A stretch of DNA of 64,000 nucleotides from DASUVM01 sp963704675 (GCA_963704675.1 OY969928.1:62001-126000), one strand, 5' to 3'; shown: positions 1 through 7,636, counted from the stretch's first letter. A program made the numbers and translations. The notes: generated by a model from the sequence alone, not told the origin.

Positions 1-16
1 GGAGACTATAATACCG

Positions 17-1198
17 ATGCGTTCAAAGGGTGCAGCGCCTGCTGGCCACTTGCGAAAAGACGTATACGAACCATTATTAGAACGCGTGAGGCGTGTGAAA
101 TTACCGCCGTACTTGTTGCCATTTAGTGCAATTGAAAAGATTATCAACGCAAGCGATCCAACAATCAGGAGTTGGCTAAAAAATAATAGCTATTCACCAA
201 AAAAGCTGCCGATTGGCATACGGCGACCAGTTTCTTGCTATCCATGGAAGGGTGTAGAAGCACTTGAAGAAGAGTTCGGCTGCAAACAAGGAATAAGAAA
301 AATATACTACGATAGGCTCATACACAATCCTACTGACTTGGACCCTGAGCGATGGCAATACACTCAAGAAGTGCAAAAGCGCTTTATTGAAGAAAAGTTT
401 TTGGCATTATTACCCGAGCCAGAAGCCGAACCAATGTCTCGAATAGAATCTACCGAATCTCTGCAGGCGTCACCGCAGAAAGAAGTTATTATTGACCTTG
501 ACAACCTATCTGCTAACGAAGGTGTACTAAATGTTCGTGGTAGCAAGCCGACACAGGCAGAGCAAGAACGCCGTGCAACCGAAGGGGTATTACCAGACGT
601 TCGTCGCGTGGATACTCCACCTTCACGAGCATCATCGAAACAACATGACAATATTGCTGGCATACCTATTAAAGCAGGTATTCCTCGTGCTCCAAGACAA
701 GCCGAAAAGAAAGAGACAAAAGAGATACAGATACCGCCTGAATATAACGTCAATTTGCTTGAATATCTCAGCGAAGTTGGTGCAACGAGCCAATTAAGCA
801 TAATAAAAATGCTTATCCGTCGTGAAAGCTTACCTATGCTTCGCCAGGATAAGAATGGAGTTTTGTGGGCTAAAGAGAAAACGGCATTCGGGCTCGAAGA
901 AGCAATTAAAAAATTCCCTATTGCAGGTCAGGATGTTGCATCTGCGGGACAAATTGCTAAACGATATGAACAATTTAGTATAACCGATCGCCACATCGTG
1001 TGGCTTGCTGGGAGCGTTGTGTCGTCATTTGAAGGTCGCACCGCAACGCTTCGTGAGCGGCGGCAAGATGGAATGGCTGGTGAGTTATGCTTGCATTTTA
1101 ATGCCTTTCTTGCCAAAACGCTTCACCAGAAAATGGATGAGATCGTTCAAGACGCATTAAAATTGCGAACCCTGTTGCGCTTCGGTAAATTAGAGTAA
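17..1198 (+). CDS. Hypothetical protein, possible DNA-binding ends
   Basis: I do not recognise a family in this 393-residue protein. A GGAG at 1-4 lies 12 bases before the ATG, so the start is plausible, although the true gene could begin before the window. Residues about 25-110 are basic and helical and hold a phrase typical of HTH segments (SDPTIRSWLKNN). Residues about 135-250 are polar, proline-rich and probably a disordered linker. The last 145 residues look folded and again contain an HTH-like stretch (VGATSQLSIIKMLIRRE). A two-headed DNA-binding or adaptor protein is one reading, but no catalytic motif is visible. It stands alone upstream of the TetR operon. Confidence 0.6.
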   Translation: MRSKGAAPAGHLRKDVYEPLLERVRRVKLPPYLLPFSAIEKIINASDPTIRSWLKNNSYSPKKLPIGIRRPVSCYPWKGVEALEEEFGCKQGIRKIYYDRLIHNPTDLDPERWQYTQEVQKRFIEEKFLALLPEPEAEPMSRIESTESLQASPQKEVIIDLDNLSANEGVLNVRGSKPTQAEQERRATEGVLPDVRRVDTPPSRASSKQHDNIAGIPIKAGIPRAPRQAEKKETKEIQIPPEYNVNLLEYLSEVGATSQLSIIKMLIRRESLPMLRQDKNGVLWAKEKTAFGLEEAIKKFPIAGQDVASAGQIAKRYEQFSITDRHIVWLAGSVVSSFEGRTATLRERRQDGMAGELCLHFNAFLAKTLHQKMDEIVQDALKLRTLLRFGKLE

Positions 1199-1246
1199 TC
1201 TGGGTATTCCAAGTAAGTCTTAAGATCCTTTCAAACTTGTAAAGTG

Positions 1247-1304
1247 TTGACACAAAAGCCAGGAAGTATTATATTAGCGAATGAACGTTCACTAACTAGA
1301 GGAG
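1247..1304 (+). promoter_or_regulatory. Promoter and probable TetR autoregulatory operator
   Basis: TTGACA (1247-1252) and TATATT (1270-1275) are separated by exactly 17 bases. A perfect palindrome TGAACGTTCA (1282-1291), extended by TAG (1275-1277) and CTA (1296-1298) arms, sits where transcription should start, and AGAGGAG (1298-1304) is the ribosome binding site for the TetR gene at 1315. Palindromes of this kind over a start site are usual TetR-family operators, so self-repression together with the downstream hydrolase is inferred. Confidence 0.8.
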
Positions 1305-1314
1305 ATTAACATTT

Positions 1315-1926
1315 ATGGCGCGTCCACGGTCAATGACGGACCAAAGCATTATTGCTGAAGCTTATCAATTACTCATGGAGCGAGGCCCGAGCGGGTTAAC
1401 TTTTGAGCGATTGAGTAAGCGCGTTGGGCTTGTTCCGGCGGCTTTGGTACGACGTTTTAAAACCAAGCACCAGCTCGTATTAGAGGCCGATAAATACGCT
1501 TTAGAGCGTACTAATGCTAAAGTACAGGCAGCGATGGACAAAACATCTTCGCCCCTTGATGCTATTTTGGCACAGCTTACAACGGAACTGGGTTTCGCGA
1601 CGAGTATCGAACGGTTTATTAACGGACAGGAGTTTTTGCTGATGGATCTGCGAGATAAAAATCTATACACCAACTATCAGGGTTCATTCGATCACCGTCA
1701 TAAGCAAATTACTGAACTTTTGCAAAAAGCTCAGGCTGAGGGAGAGCTGGAAGGAGTTGATGATACTCATGAACTAGCACGACATCTGCAGATGATTCTG
1801 CATGGTTCTGGGCATGTATGGGCTATGACGCAGGAAGGCCCAATTGAAAACTGTATTTCGCATCACGTTGAGTTAGCGCTAGCGCCATATCGGAAGAAGA
1901 GGAAAAATGAGAGCAGTAAAAAGTAA
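1315..1926 (+). CDS. TetR/AcrR family transcriptional regulator
   Basis: A 203-residue repressor of the usual TetR length. The N-terminal 50 residues form the HTH domain (SIIAEAYQLLMERGPSGLTF, then RLSKRVGLVPAALVRRFKTK, ending in the typical xxHyFxxKxxL-like turn). The remaining residues are the variable helical ligand-binding and dimerisation domain. It lies 42 bases upstream of an alpha/beta hydrolase on the same strand, and a palindromic operator candidate lies in its own promoter. The pair probably forms one operon in which the ligand may be a substrate or product of the hydrolase (inference). The C-terminus is lysine/serine-rich. Confidence 0.9.
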   Translation: MARPRSMTDQSIIAEAYQLLMERGPSGLTFERLSKRVGLVPAALVRRFKTKHQLVLEADKYALERTNAKVQAAMDKTSSPLDAILAQLTTELGFATSIERFINGQEFLLMDLRDKNLYTNYQGSFDHRHKQITELLQKAQAEGELEGVDDTHELARHLQMILHGSGHVWAMTQEGPIENCISHHVELALAPYRKKRKNESSKK

Positions 1927-1968
1927 TTAATACTGATAAAGTTAAATATAGGAATTAAGGAGAATTTT

Positions 1969-2772
1969 ATGTCAACTGTAACTTCTAAAGATGGTACTAA
2001 AATCGGATTTGATAAAGTGGGCTCTGGGCCGGCCGTTATCTTAATTAATGGTGCAATGTCATACCGGTGGGCTGTTGATCCAACACTTGCCCAGTTAGCT
2101 GATCTGTTAAGCAAAGATTTCACCGTTTATAATTTTGATCGTCGTGGCCGTGGCGAAAGCGGTAATACTGAACCTTTCACAAAAGAACGTGAGATCGAAG
2201 ATGTGCAAGCACTGATTGAAGACGCTGGTGGCGAAGCAATGCTCGTCGGCTTTTCTTCGGGCAGTGCTGTCGCACTTGAAACCGCAGCCGTGACACCTGG
2301 TGTTAGTAAGGTGGCTGTGTACGAAATACCGTTTATTATCGGTGAAGGCCGCGAGCCTCTCGAGGACTACTTGGGTCACACAAGTAAGCTTGCTGCCGAA
2401 GATAAACTCGATGAACTCGTAGAATACTTTCTTACCACCGTTGCCGGCATGCCGGCCGAATTCATTGGTGGCATGAAACAAGATGAGAACTTTTGGAACA
2501 GCATGAAAGCTATTGCTCCTACCATTCCACACGACGCTGCTTTTATGGGCGAGTTCATGAAGGGTAAGCCGCTGCCAGCTGGCTACTGGGCGAAGGTAAA
2601 GGCGCCAGTATTGGCAGTCGACGGAGGTGCCAGCCCATCTTGGATGCACGACGCCGCCGAGGCGCTTGCCGCGCAACTACCAAATGCTACTCGTCAAACA
2701 TTAGCAGATCAAACTCATGCGGTCGACCCTAATGTTATCGCTCCAGTTCTTCGCGATTTTTTCAAAAATTAA
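1969..2772 (+). CDS. Alpha/beta hydrolase
   Basis: A 267-residue alpha/beta-fold hydrolase. An AAGGAG ribosome binding site (1957-1962) lies 6 bases before the ATG. The oxyanion-side motif is LINGAMSYRW, followed by the NFDRRGRGESG strand-turn common in this family. The nucleophile elbow is GFSSGS (Ser about residue 99), with a candidate acid in LAVDGGAS and the catalytic His in ADQTHAVDP near the C-terminus. All triad positions are therefore present. Substrate is unknown. It is cytoplasmic (no signal peptide) and sits in an operon behind a TetR repressor, as in many detoxification modules. Confidence 0.9.
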   Translation: MSTVTSKDGTKIGFDKVGSGPAVILINGAMSYRWAVDPTLAQLADLLSKDFTVYNFDRRGRGESGNTEPFTKEREIEDVQALIEDAGGEAMLVGFSSGSAVALETAAVTPGVSKVAVYEIPFIIGEGREPLEDYLGHTSKLAAEDKLDELVEYFLTTVAGMPAEFIGGMKQDENFWNSMKAIAPTIPHDAAFMGEFMKGKPLPAGYWAKVKAPVLAVDGGASPSWMHDAAEALAAQLPNATRQTLADQTHAVDPNVIAPVLRDFFKN

Positions 2773-2810
2773 CGTGTAGCTTTTTTCACAAGGCGGCAAG
2801 TTAATGCGTC

Positions 2811-2837
2811 AAAACGATATCTTAGGGTATCGTTTTT
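2811..2837 (+). terminator. Intrinsic terminator after the hydrolase gene
   Basis: AAAACGATA and TATCGTTTTTG form a stem with a short loop and a T-run on the plus strand. It ends the TetR-hydrolase operon just before the convergent gene on the minus strand. Confidence 0.7.
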
Positions 2838-2844
2838 GATATGA

Positions 2845-4209
2845 TTAAGACCTTTCTAAATAAAGCGCACCGAGCTGCTTCGCTTTGTCGAGCCAACTGT
2901 GATTAAATGTTGGTTGTTGCTCGTTATGCCAAAACCCTCCATCTTCAATAGCTTGGGCCAAGACGGTTTGCATTTGAGGCGGTATTGTGATTTCGTGGCC
3001 ACCTAATGCTTCTTGGCGTAAAATCATGATCCCAGTCATTGCCATGACATCCTGAGCTGCCCATCTCTGGGGTTGAGGGGTGATATTCATTTGCTTATAT
3101 GTACCGTCTTCGAATGCTTTTATTAAGAAGGGGAGTTGCCATGGAGGCGCGATCTCGGCCAGTTCTTTTATGTGCTGATGCGACAGATAGATTCTTGCAT
3201 GTTTAGGTTTGGCATATCGAAGTGGTGTAATTGTTGTATCTAGAGCAGTTCTTGCAATGTGAATGAAGAGGTTATTTTTACTTGCTTCTGAGAAGTGTTC
3301 CGCTTTACCCTGACGTGCGATCGCTAGCACGCGTATCCAGTTGATGAGTTGTGCGCCGCTACCTGTTTCTTGGTAGGTAACACGCTCCTCTGTATCTTGT
3401 AGCTGGCTTTCGATGATATCTTTCGTTAGCGCATAGATGAATGTTATAGTTGCTGCTTGGCGCTCGGTGGGATCGGTAGAGCCTAGTCCGGCTTCGATGG
3501 TATTTTCGATGTGGCCAAAACGGTAAGTAAATGAAGCCGGCATCTTTACTAAATGTGCCTCTTTGTTTCTAACATCCTCCGCTACAGTGCGAATGGCTAG
3601 CCGGCACATACTTTTGCTACCAGGATCATAGCGGATAATGGGATAGTGCGGGCTGCGTTTAAAATCAATCGATTCGCCGATAACTGCACGTAAAGCGGCA
3701 TCCCAAGTTTTATCTAAAGTACTATTATCGGTGCCTATTAAAGCTGTCCGTAGACGGACCGATGGGAATAGTTTTTTTTGACGGTCATACAAATATTTTG
3801 TTAAATCATCATATTTTCGACAGTCCCGTCCAGCTTCACTGCCATCTAGCGAGAAACTTCTACCGGCGCCAAGTATAACCTCGAATTCTTCAAACGCAGC
3901 AGCAGTATTAAGCTGATGCAGGGTTTCGCTTAACGCCAATAGGTCGCCACTTAAATCAAATGGGACAATTATAGTTGCTGTGTTATCTTTCATCAAGCTT
4001 CGATTATAGAAGCAACGCTCCGTAGAGAAATGACCTTCACCCAACCTCAACCGTGTGTTCGGGTAGGCATCCATGTATGCTTCAAGTGCTTCTTGATTAG
4101 CCGGGCTAAATAACGAGTCATCTTCTTGGCGCGCAAAAACTTCCCTGTCGATCGAAATGTTTCCTGGGCGATTACTTTCGCCGGTACCTAAAGTATGCTC
4201 TATCATCAT
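2845..4209 (-). CDS. Hypothetical protein, weak GT-A glycosyltransferase resemblance
   Basis: A 454-residue cytoplasmic protein that I cannot place with confidence. Residues about 75-115 read ATIIVPFDLSGDLLALSETL then EEFEVILGAG, which resembles the first strand-helix-strand of a family 2 glycosyltransferase. Residues about 165-200 (STLDKTWDAALRAV, then YPIIRYDPGS) resemble the segment leading to the DxD strand, with DPG in place of DxD. The C-terminal half is helical. A divergent or inactive GT-A protein is possible but unproven. The start could be the first or second of two consecutive ATG codons. No clear Shine-Dalgarno sequence is seen. Confidence 0.55.
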   Translation of the reverse strand: MMIEHTLGTGESNRPGNISIDREVFARQEDDSLFSPANQEALEAYMDAYPNTRLRLGEGHFSTERCFYNRSLMKDNTATIIVPFDLSGDLLALSETLHQLNTAAAFEEFEVILGAGRSFSLDGSEAGRDCRKYDDLTKYLYDRQKKLFPSVRLRTALIGTDNSTLDKTWDAALRAVIGESIDFKRSPHYPIIRYDPGSKSMCRLAIRTVAEDVRNKEAHLVKMPASFTYRFGHIENTIEAGLGSTDPTERQAATITFIYALTKDIIESQLQDTEERVTYQETGSGAQLINWIRVLAIARQGKAEHFSEASKNNLFIHIARTALDTTITPLRYAKPKHARIYLSHQHIKELAEIAPPWQLPFLIKAFEDGTYKQMNITPQPQRWAAQDVMAMTGIMILRQEALGGHEITIPPQMQTVLAQAIEDGGFWHNEQQPTFNHSWLDKAKQLGALYLERS

Positions 4210-4421
4210 TGGCTATTCTTGGCTGTGCGACTATAACTGTTCTTTATAGCGCTGCTCCATATCTATATTTTACAATCTCCACGGTAATGGAGACTAATTG
4301 TAAAATTTAAATTAAATATAACATAGAAATTTTAATTATTTCAATTTTTATTTTATACAGTAAAGAGAGTTAGATTAACATAAGCTCTCTGATTAATATG
4401 ATCAGATCAAGAAAGGGATAT

Positions 4422-4520
4422 ATGATAAGAAAATATATCATTAAAAGCCTATTCGTAATGTTGGCGATGATAATTGCTTTTGTAGTGGCGTACCGGCAAT
4501 TATACCCTCAAGCCATATAA
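4422..4520 (+). CDS. Tiny single-pass membrane peptide (32 aa)
   Basis: An ORF of 32 codons starts at ATG 4422, behind AAAGGGA at 4412-4418 (spacing only 3 bases). The product is a short basic head (MIRKYIIK), one hydrophobic segment (SLFVMLAMIIAFVVAY) and a short tail, the pattern of small bacterial membrane peptides. It lies in an otherwise empty 345-base gap between the convergent flanks of two minus-strand genes. Coding is plausible from composition and the ribosome binding site but cannot be proven from one sequence. Confidence 0.4.
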   Translation: MIRKYIIKSLFVMLAMIIAFVVAYRQLYPQAI

Positions 4521-4554
4521 GTTTACGCTAACACTTTCGTTATATACTGGAGGC

Positions 4555-4716
4555 ATGAACTCTAAGAAAACACCTAAGCCCACAAAAAAAGATAAAGAGT
4601 GGCAGAAAAAGGTTGAAGAACGGCTCAAGGCTGAAAAAATAAACTTGGATCACTCCCAAGGCAAAGAACGATTTGAGAAAGCAGTTAAGAGTATTATCAA
4701 GAAAAAGCGAACCTAG
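4555..4716 (+). CDS. Small highly charged protein (53 aa)
   Basis: A 53-codon ORF, lysine- and glutamate-rich (MNSKKTPKPTKKDKEWQKKV start, KKKRT end), predicted helical. A TATACT box at 4542-4547 stands 7 bases before the ATG, so the mRNA would be leaderless, the same arrangement seen at many genes of this window. The stop overlaps by 4 bases the stop of the convergent endonuclease-like gene. Possible nucleic-acid-binding accessory protein, but function unknown. Confidence 0.5.
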   Translation: MNSKKTPKPTKKDKEWQKKVEERLKAEKINLDHSQGKERFEKAVKSIIKKKRT

Positions 4717-5714
4717 CTTGCGGGTTTTAGACCCAGTGATTCCATCAACTGATCGGCAACTCTGCCAACTTCTAAACCCGTGCTCTTTATTTTTTCAACC
4801 TTTGTACTGACTTCAGATTGTGCCAACATCGAGTTGTACGCATTCTCGCAATCCTCGTAGGTAATACCGTAGTTGACGGCTACTATGTTGCGCGTTTCCG
4901 ATATGGAGTTACCGAAAGCCCGTGATAGAAAGTACTCAAAATATATCGTCCAGCCATGAATGAATTGGAATTCGTTTAAGGGCAGCCTGGAAATAAGCTT
5001 TTTACCAACCTCAGTCAGAGCGTTTGTGCTTTGACTAAAGGAGTAATATTTTTGCTTGTATGCCAGTAGTAGCGAGCCAATTTCTGGAACTTGCTCTAGC
5101 TCGTCATCCTCTGCATCTATAAGGGTATAGAACAGCTCTCTGCCTGCTGGCGAACTCAACCGCCATTCAGCAAGCCCGGAGCGATCTTTATAATTATTGG
5201 GTGCAAGAGCATCAGAATATTGTAAGATTTTCTTAACCTGGCTTCTTATTTTTGCCGCCCGATCATCGTCTATATGTAAGTATCTCTTGCGGATAGACTT
5301 TAGCGCGCTATCGAGTAAGCTGCGTAGGGCTTCTACGTCATACGACATAAATGACGCATCCAGATCGTTGACGCAATATTTCTCAAAGCTTAGCTTCTGG
5401 GCGGCAGTCAAATACTGATTAGTAAAGAAGATATACTGCTGGAAGTCGCCTTTGCTTCTCTGGTGAAAATCTTCTTTGAACTTCTGAATGCCATCTGTTC
5501 TTAGCGTAACGCAGGCGAGCCCTTTTGTGCCATCGCTTATGGTAAATGTAATGTCCCTGCCGCCGTCACTACCGCCTTTCGGTGCAATTGGAGTAACGTT
5601 TTGATATCCTAGCTCATTAAGCATGTCGGCACACATCCGCTCAAAATCGTGCTGGTTGTCAAACTTTTCTAGTGCCTGGTGCGTAAGTGAAAGCATCCTA
5701 GAGGGTCTATTCAA
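4713..5714 (-). CDS. Mrr-like restriction endonuclease family protein
   Basis: A 333-residue protein whose first 110 residues follow the Mrr-type PD-(D/E)xK layout: FERMCADMLNELGY, then GGSDGGRDITF with the conserved Asp, then a strand (ACVTLRT) where the family normally has Q/E-x-K. Here that last motif has no lysine, so catalysis is doubtful or the lysine is supplied elsewhere. The C-terminal 200 residues are helical and unassigned. Translation may start at TTG (5714), which overlaps the upstream HTH gene by 8 bases, or at the ATG at 5696. No methyltransferase is nearby, so a type IV-like or solitary defence nuclease under controller-protein regulation is the likeliest role (inference). Confidence 0.65.
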   Translation of the reverse strand: MNRPSRMLSLTHQALEKFDNQHDFERMCADMLNELGYQNVTPIAPKGGSDGGRDITFTISDGTKGLACVTLRTDGIQKFKEDFHQRSKGDFQQYIFFTNQYLTAAQKLSFEKYCVNDLDASFMSYDVEALRSLLDSALKSIRKRYLHIDDDRAAKIRSQVKKILQYSDALAPNNYKDRSGLAEWRLSSPAGRELFYTLIDAEDDELEQVPEIGSLLLAYKQKYYSFSQSTNALTEVGKKLISRLPLNEFQFIHGWTIYFEYFLSRAFGNSISETRNIVAVNYGITYEDCENAYNSMLAQSEVSTKVEKIKSTGLEVGRVADQLMESLGLKPAS

Positions 5715-5919
5715 ACAACTTTGACGGCTTCACCCTTAAGGCTTTTGCAATCTTCTCAATATTCTGTATAGCCGGATTGCGTACGCCACGCTCTACGCCA
5801 GAAATATAGCCTCGATCTAAACCGGTCAATTCGCCAAGTTTTTCTTGGGTTAAACCAGCATCTTTTCGGTAACGCTGTACATTCTTGCCGAATTTCTTTT
5901 GTGCGCTAGTAGATTCCAT
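5707..5919 (-). CDS. XRE-family HTH regulator, controller (C) protein-like
   Basis: A 70-residue protein consisting of a single Cro/C1-type HTH: FGKNVQRYRKDAGLTQEKLG, then LTGLDRGYISGVERGVRNP, then a closing helix pair. Size and sequence match the controller proteins of restriction-modification systems, and it is followed with an 8-base overlap by an endonuclease-like gene. Two tandem GACT-N4-AGTC palindromes lie 23-50 bases upstream of its start, where a controller protein would bind to regulate itself and the nuclease. The start ATG has no good Shine-Dalgarno site. Confidence 0.88.
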   Translation of the reverse strand: MESTSAQKKFGKNVQRYRKDAGLTQEKLGELTGLDRGYISGVERGVRNPAIQNIEKIAKALRVKPSKLFE

Positions 5920-5941
5920 TACTTACTAGCTTGTGTTTTAG

Positions 5942-5969
5942 AGACTAAAAAGTCTACGACTTATAAGTC
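5942..5969 (-). promoter_or_regulatory. Tandem C-box-like operators
   Basis: GACT-AAAA-AGTC (5943-5954, extended to AGACT/AGTCT) and GACT-TATA-AGTC (5958-5969) are two palindromes with centres 15 bases apart. They lie just upstream of the controller-like HTH gene. GACT/AGTC half-sites are the known signature of controller-protein operators of restriction-modification systems. A TTGATA in the minus direction (5971-5976) next to them may be the -35 box. Confidence 0.65.
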
Positions 5970-6003
5970 TCTATCAATTACCACTGTTTTTTTTGGAATG
6001 TGG

Positions 6004-6062
6004 TACAATAGCTTCATATGAGCAAGACAATCAACACCTTGCACCTTCTCCTCGCCCGTTAG
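6004..6062 (+). promoter_or_regulatory. Extended -10 promoter and leaderless mini-ORF
   Basis: TGGTACAAT (6001-6009) is an extended -10 box. Eight bases later an ATG (6018) opens a 14-codon ORF, MSKTINTLHLLLAR, ending at TAG 6060-6062. Four leucine codons cluster near its end, and CGCCC-GTTA-GGGCG (6053-6066) forms a hairpin across the stop codon. This arrangement resembles a translated leader or arrest peptide controlling the downstream DUF2000 gene at 6144, which has its own GGGAGGA site at 6127. Confidence 0.45.
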
Positions 6063-6143
6063 GGCGTATTCTTCATATATTTCAGTTATACTTAGAACAA
6101 GTCAAAAAACATTACAGTAAGGTAATGGGAGGAATTAATCAGC

Positions 6144-6575
6144 ATGACATACGATCCAATAACTCATAAGTTTGTAGTGGTTTTAAATAAGAAAATCCCC
6201 GCCGGTAATCTGATGAACGCGCTCGGACACATCACGGCTGGATTAGCAGCCTCTTATCCTGATCAAGCTAAAATGCGCTTTGATAACTATCAAGATGCCG
6301 ATGGCAATGCTCATCCAAGCATTTCCGATAATCCATTCATTGTGCTTCAAGCCGATAATTCTAATAAACTGCGAACTTTGCGCGAGGCGTTGCACGAAGC
6401 TGGTTTGCTATGCGTGGACTTCACTAGTACGATGACCGAAGGTACTTATGTAGAACAACAGGAGCGCACTAAGGCTACTCCCGAAGCCGAACTCGAATAC
6501 TGGGGCGTGGCTACTTTTGGTGAGATTGAGAAGCTCAACCAGATTACGAAGAAGTTTTCATTGTGGCGTGGGTAG
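6144..6575 (+). CDS. DUF2000 family protein
   Basis: A 143-residue protein matching the DUF2000 family (related in fold to peptidyl-tRNA hydrolase type 2): KFVVVLNKKIPAGNLMNALG, then HITAGLA, a central SDNPFIVLQAD strand, and a C-terminal EYWGVATFGE segment. It is of full length for the family, and its molecular role is not established. It has a good ribosome binding site and is preceded by a possible leader mini-ORF. The C-terminus overlaps the convergent operon on the minus strand by 18 bases. Confidence 0.85.
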   Translation: MTYDPITHKFVVVLNKKIPAGNLMNALGHITAGLAASYPDQAKMRFDNYQDADGNAHPSISDNPFIVLQADNSNKLRTLREALHEAGLLCVDFTSTMTEGTYVEQQERTKATPEAELEYWGVATFGEIEKLNQITKKFSLWRG

Positions 6576-7049
6576 TTTGCAGGCTACGACTAGCCCACCC
6601 CTCCTCATCCATGCTGTAATCTTGTATAGCCCTTCTAACTCGACCCCGCACGTCACATACACCGTCCGACACTCCGCTTCCGGCGCCCACCGCAGTAGCT
6701 CGTCAACCGTAGCAATGTACACATCCACCGCTTTGTACGGGTCAGGCGGCCAAGTGGTTGTAAATCGCAGCGTCTGCATCCATATCACCATCTCATTCAG
6801 CTCAAAGATACGTTCGGCGTTTAGCGTGCTGGCCCGTTCTTTCTGTACTTTACGCATCAGCTTAAGCCACTGCTTGCGGAGGGCTGGGAGTAGTGAGATT
6901 GGATTGTCCGCAACAATCACAACCTTGCCGCAGGTTATTCTCGTATAAAGGTGTCGGGCTAAATCCTTTACGCCCGGATTTGCTCCAAACGAATACTCCT
7001 CACGAATCAAGCCGCGCATAGTGCCCACCAACTTTAGTAAGTAGATCAT
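6558..7049 (-). CDS. Hypothetical protein, second gene of a two-gene operon
   Basis: I do not recognise this protein. The frame is open upstream to 7148, but that extension lies entirely over the preceding gene, so a start at the ATG at 7049 (163 residues) or the ATG at 7022 is more likely. Even then it overlaps the upstream gene by 23-50 bases, indicating translational coupling. The sequence is mixed alpha/beta with KVVIVADNP near the start and ECRTVYVTCGVEL with two cysteines near the end. No membrane segment is seen. Expression would depend on the structured leader at 7363-7604. Confidence 0.55.
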   Translation of the reverse strand: MIYLLKLVGTMRGLIREEYSFGANPGVKDLARHLYTRITCGKVVIVADNPISLLPALRKQWLKLMRKVQKERASTLNAERIFELNEMVIWMQTLRFTTTWPPDPYKAVDVYIATVDELLRWAPEAECRTVYVTCGVELEGLYKITAWMRRGGLVVACKLPTPQ

Positions 7050-7323
7050 CCGGCTCTTGGCCGTGGTGCAGAGCTTTGTACTTTTCTTTTGCGGCAAAGT
7101 CAGCCCAGCCGGTAATGAGCTTTTCGACCTCAGAGAAGTGCGAAACACAAGCGAAGGCTTGCTGGCGGCTACTGTCGAGCATTCCGGCGGTGGCTTTATC
7201 TAGGTCGAGCTTCACGCCGCAAATAGCACAGGTCAGCGGGTCGGATAGCGTAAAGTCTGGTGGCAACTTAGTAATTGCCACAACTGGCCTCGCTTGGCGT
7301 GTTTGGCTTGGATTTTTGGACAA
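7000..7323 (-). CDS. Hypothetical small protein with CxxC...CxxH zinc-type motif
   Basis: A 107-residue unknown protein. Residues about 31-62 contain CAIC and, 27 residues on, CVSH, which could hold one zinc ion. The rest is helical and charged. The only in-frame upstream start is TTG at 7323, which lies inside the short ORF at 7268-7363. Read-on from that ORF may therefore be the means of translation. It overlaps the next gene, making a minus-strand operon of mini-ORF, zinc-motif protein and unknown protein. Confidence 0.55.
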   Translation of the reverse strand: MSKNPSQTRQARPVVAITKLPPDFTLSDPLTCAICGVKLDLDKATAGMLDSSRQQAFACVSHFSEVEKLITGWADFAAKEKYKALHHGQEPDDLLTKVGGHYARLDS

Positions 7324-7363
7324 AAATAAATACAGCCGTAGCGACTGTAAGTAGTCGTTGCAT
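7268..7363 (-). CDS. Possible 31-aa leader ORF
   Basis: ATG at 7363 follows AAGGAA (minus-strand reading of 7372-7377) by 8 bases. The ORF begins MQRLLTVATAVFIFVQ, a short hydrophobic segment, and stops at 7268-7270 within the next gene. The ribosome binding site is part of a 10-base segment complementary to an upstream leader arm, so translation here may be switched by RNA folding. Coding is uncertain. Confidence 0.4.
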   Translation of the reverse strand: MQRLLTVATAVFIFVQKSKPNTPSEASCGNY

Positions 7364-7604
7364 ATGATTTATTCCTTGGTAGGTTTATTTTGGCGGTGGT
7401 TCTCGTGACCCTTCCTTACCATGGAAGTGCTCGGGTCTCGGAAAACACAGAACCCGCCGCCAGCGGGCTTTCACCCCATGACCCTTTCGGGACATGACCT
7501 ACCAAGATGCTGAACGACGGGATCAGTATCTTGGTAGGTATTTTAGACCATGCCTACAGAGTAGGGTTAGGCCTTACGAATTGTTCGCCCCGTTAATGAG
7601 ACTT
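7364..7604 (-). promoter_or_regulatory. Structured leader, riboswitch-like
   Basis: Minus-strand TTTACA (7634-7639) and TACTAT (7611-7616), 17 bases apart, should start transcription near 7604. The leader has three parts. A hairpin is formed by 7523-7539 and 7497-7513. A nested stem pairs 7392-7403 with 7449-7461, 7404-7411 with 7433-7440 and 7411-7415 with 7423-7427. The third part is a segment at 7375-7384 (ACCTACCAAG in the transcript) that overlaps the ribosome binding site. The 10-base arm at 7497-7506 (CTTGGTAGGT in the transcript) can pair with either 7530-7539 or 7375-7384, a mutually exclusive switch. It matches no riboswitch class that I know. Confidence 0.6.
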
Positions 7605-7636
7605 ATAAGTATAGTAGCGTGGAGTGGAGGATTTGT

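Noticed and set aside
4231..4260. Nine-codon minus-strand ORF (MEQRYKEQL) upstream of the gene at 4209
   Set aside because: No ribosome binding site and no link to structure; probably chance.
7374..7540. Possible known riboswitch (FMN, TPP, cobalamin, T-box) or SRP/RNase P RNA
   Set aside because: None of the conserved boxes of these classes is present. Only the general switch architecture is supported.
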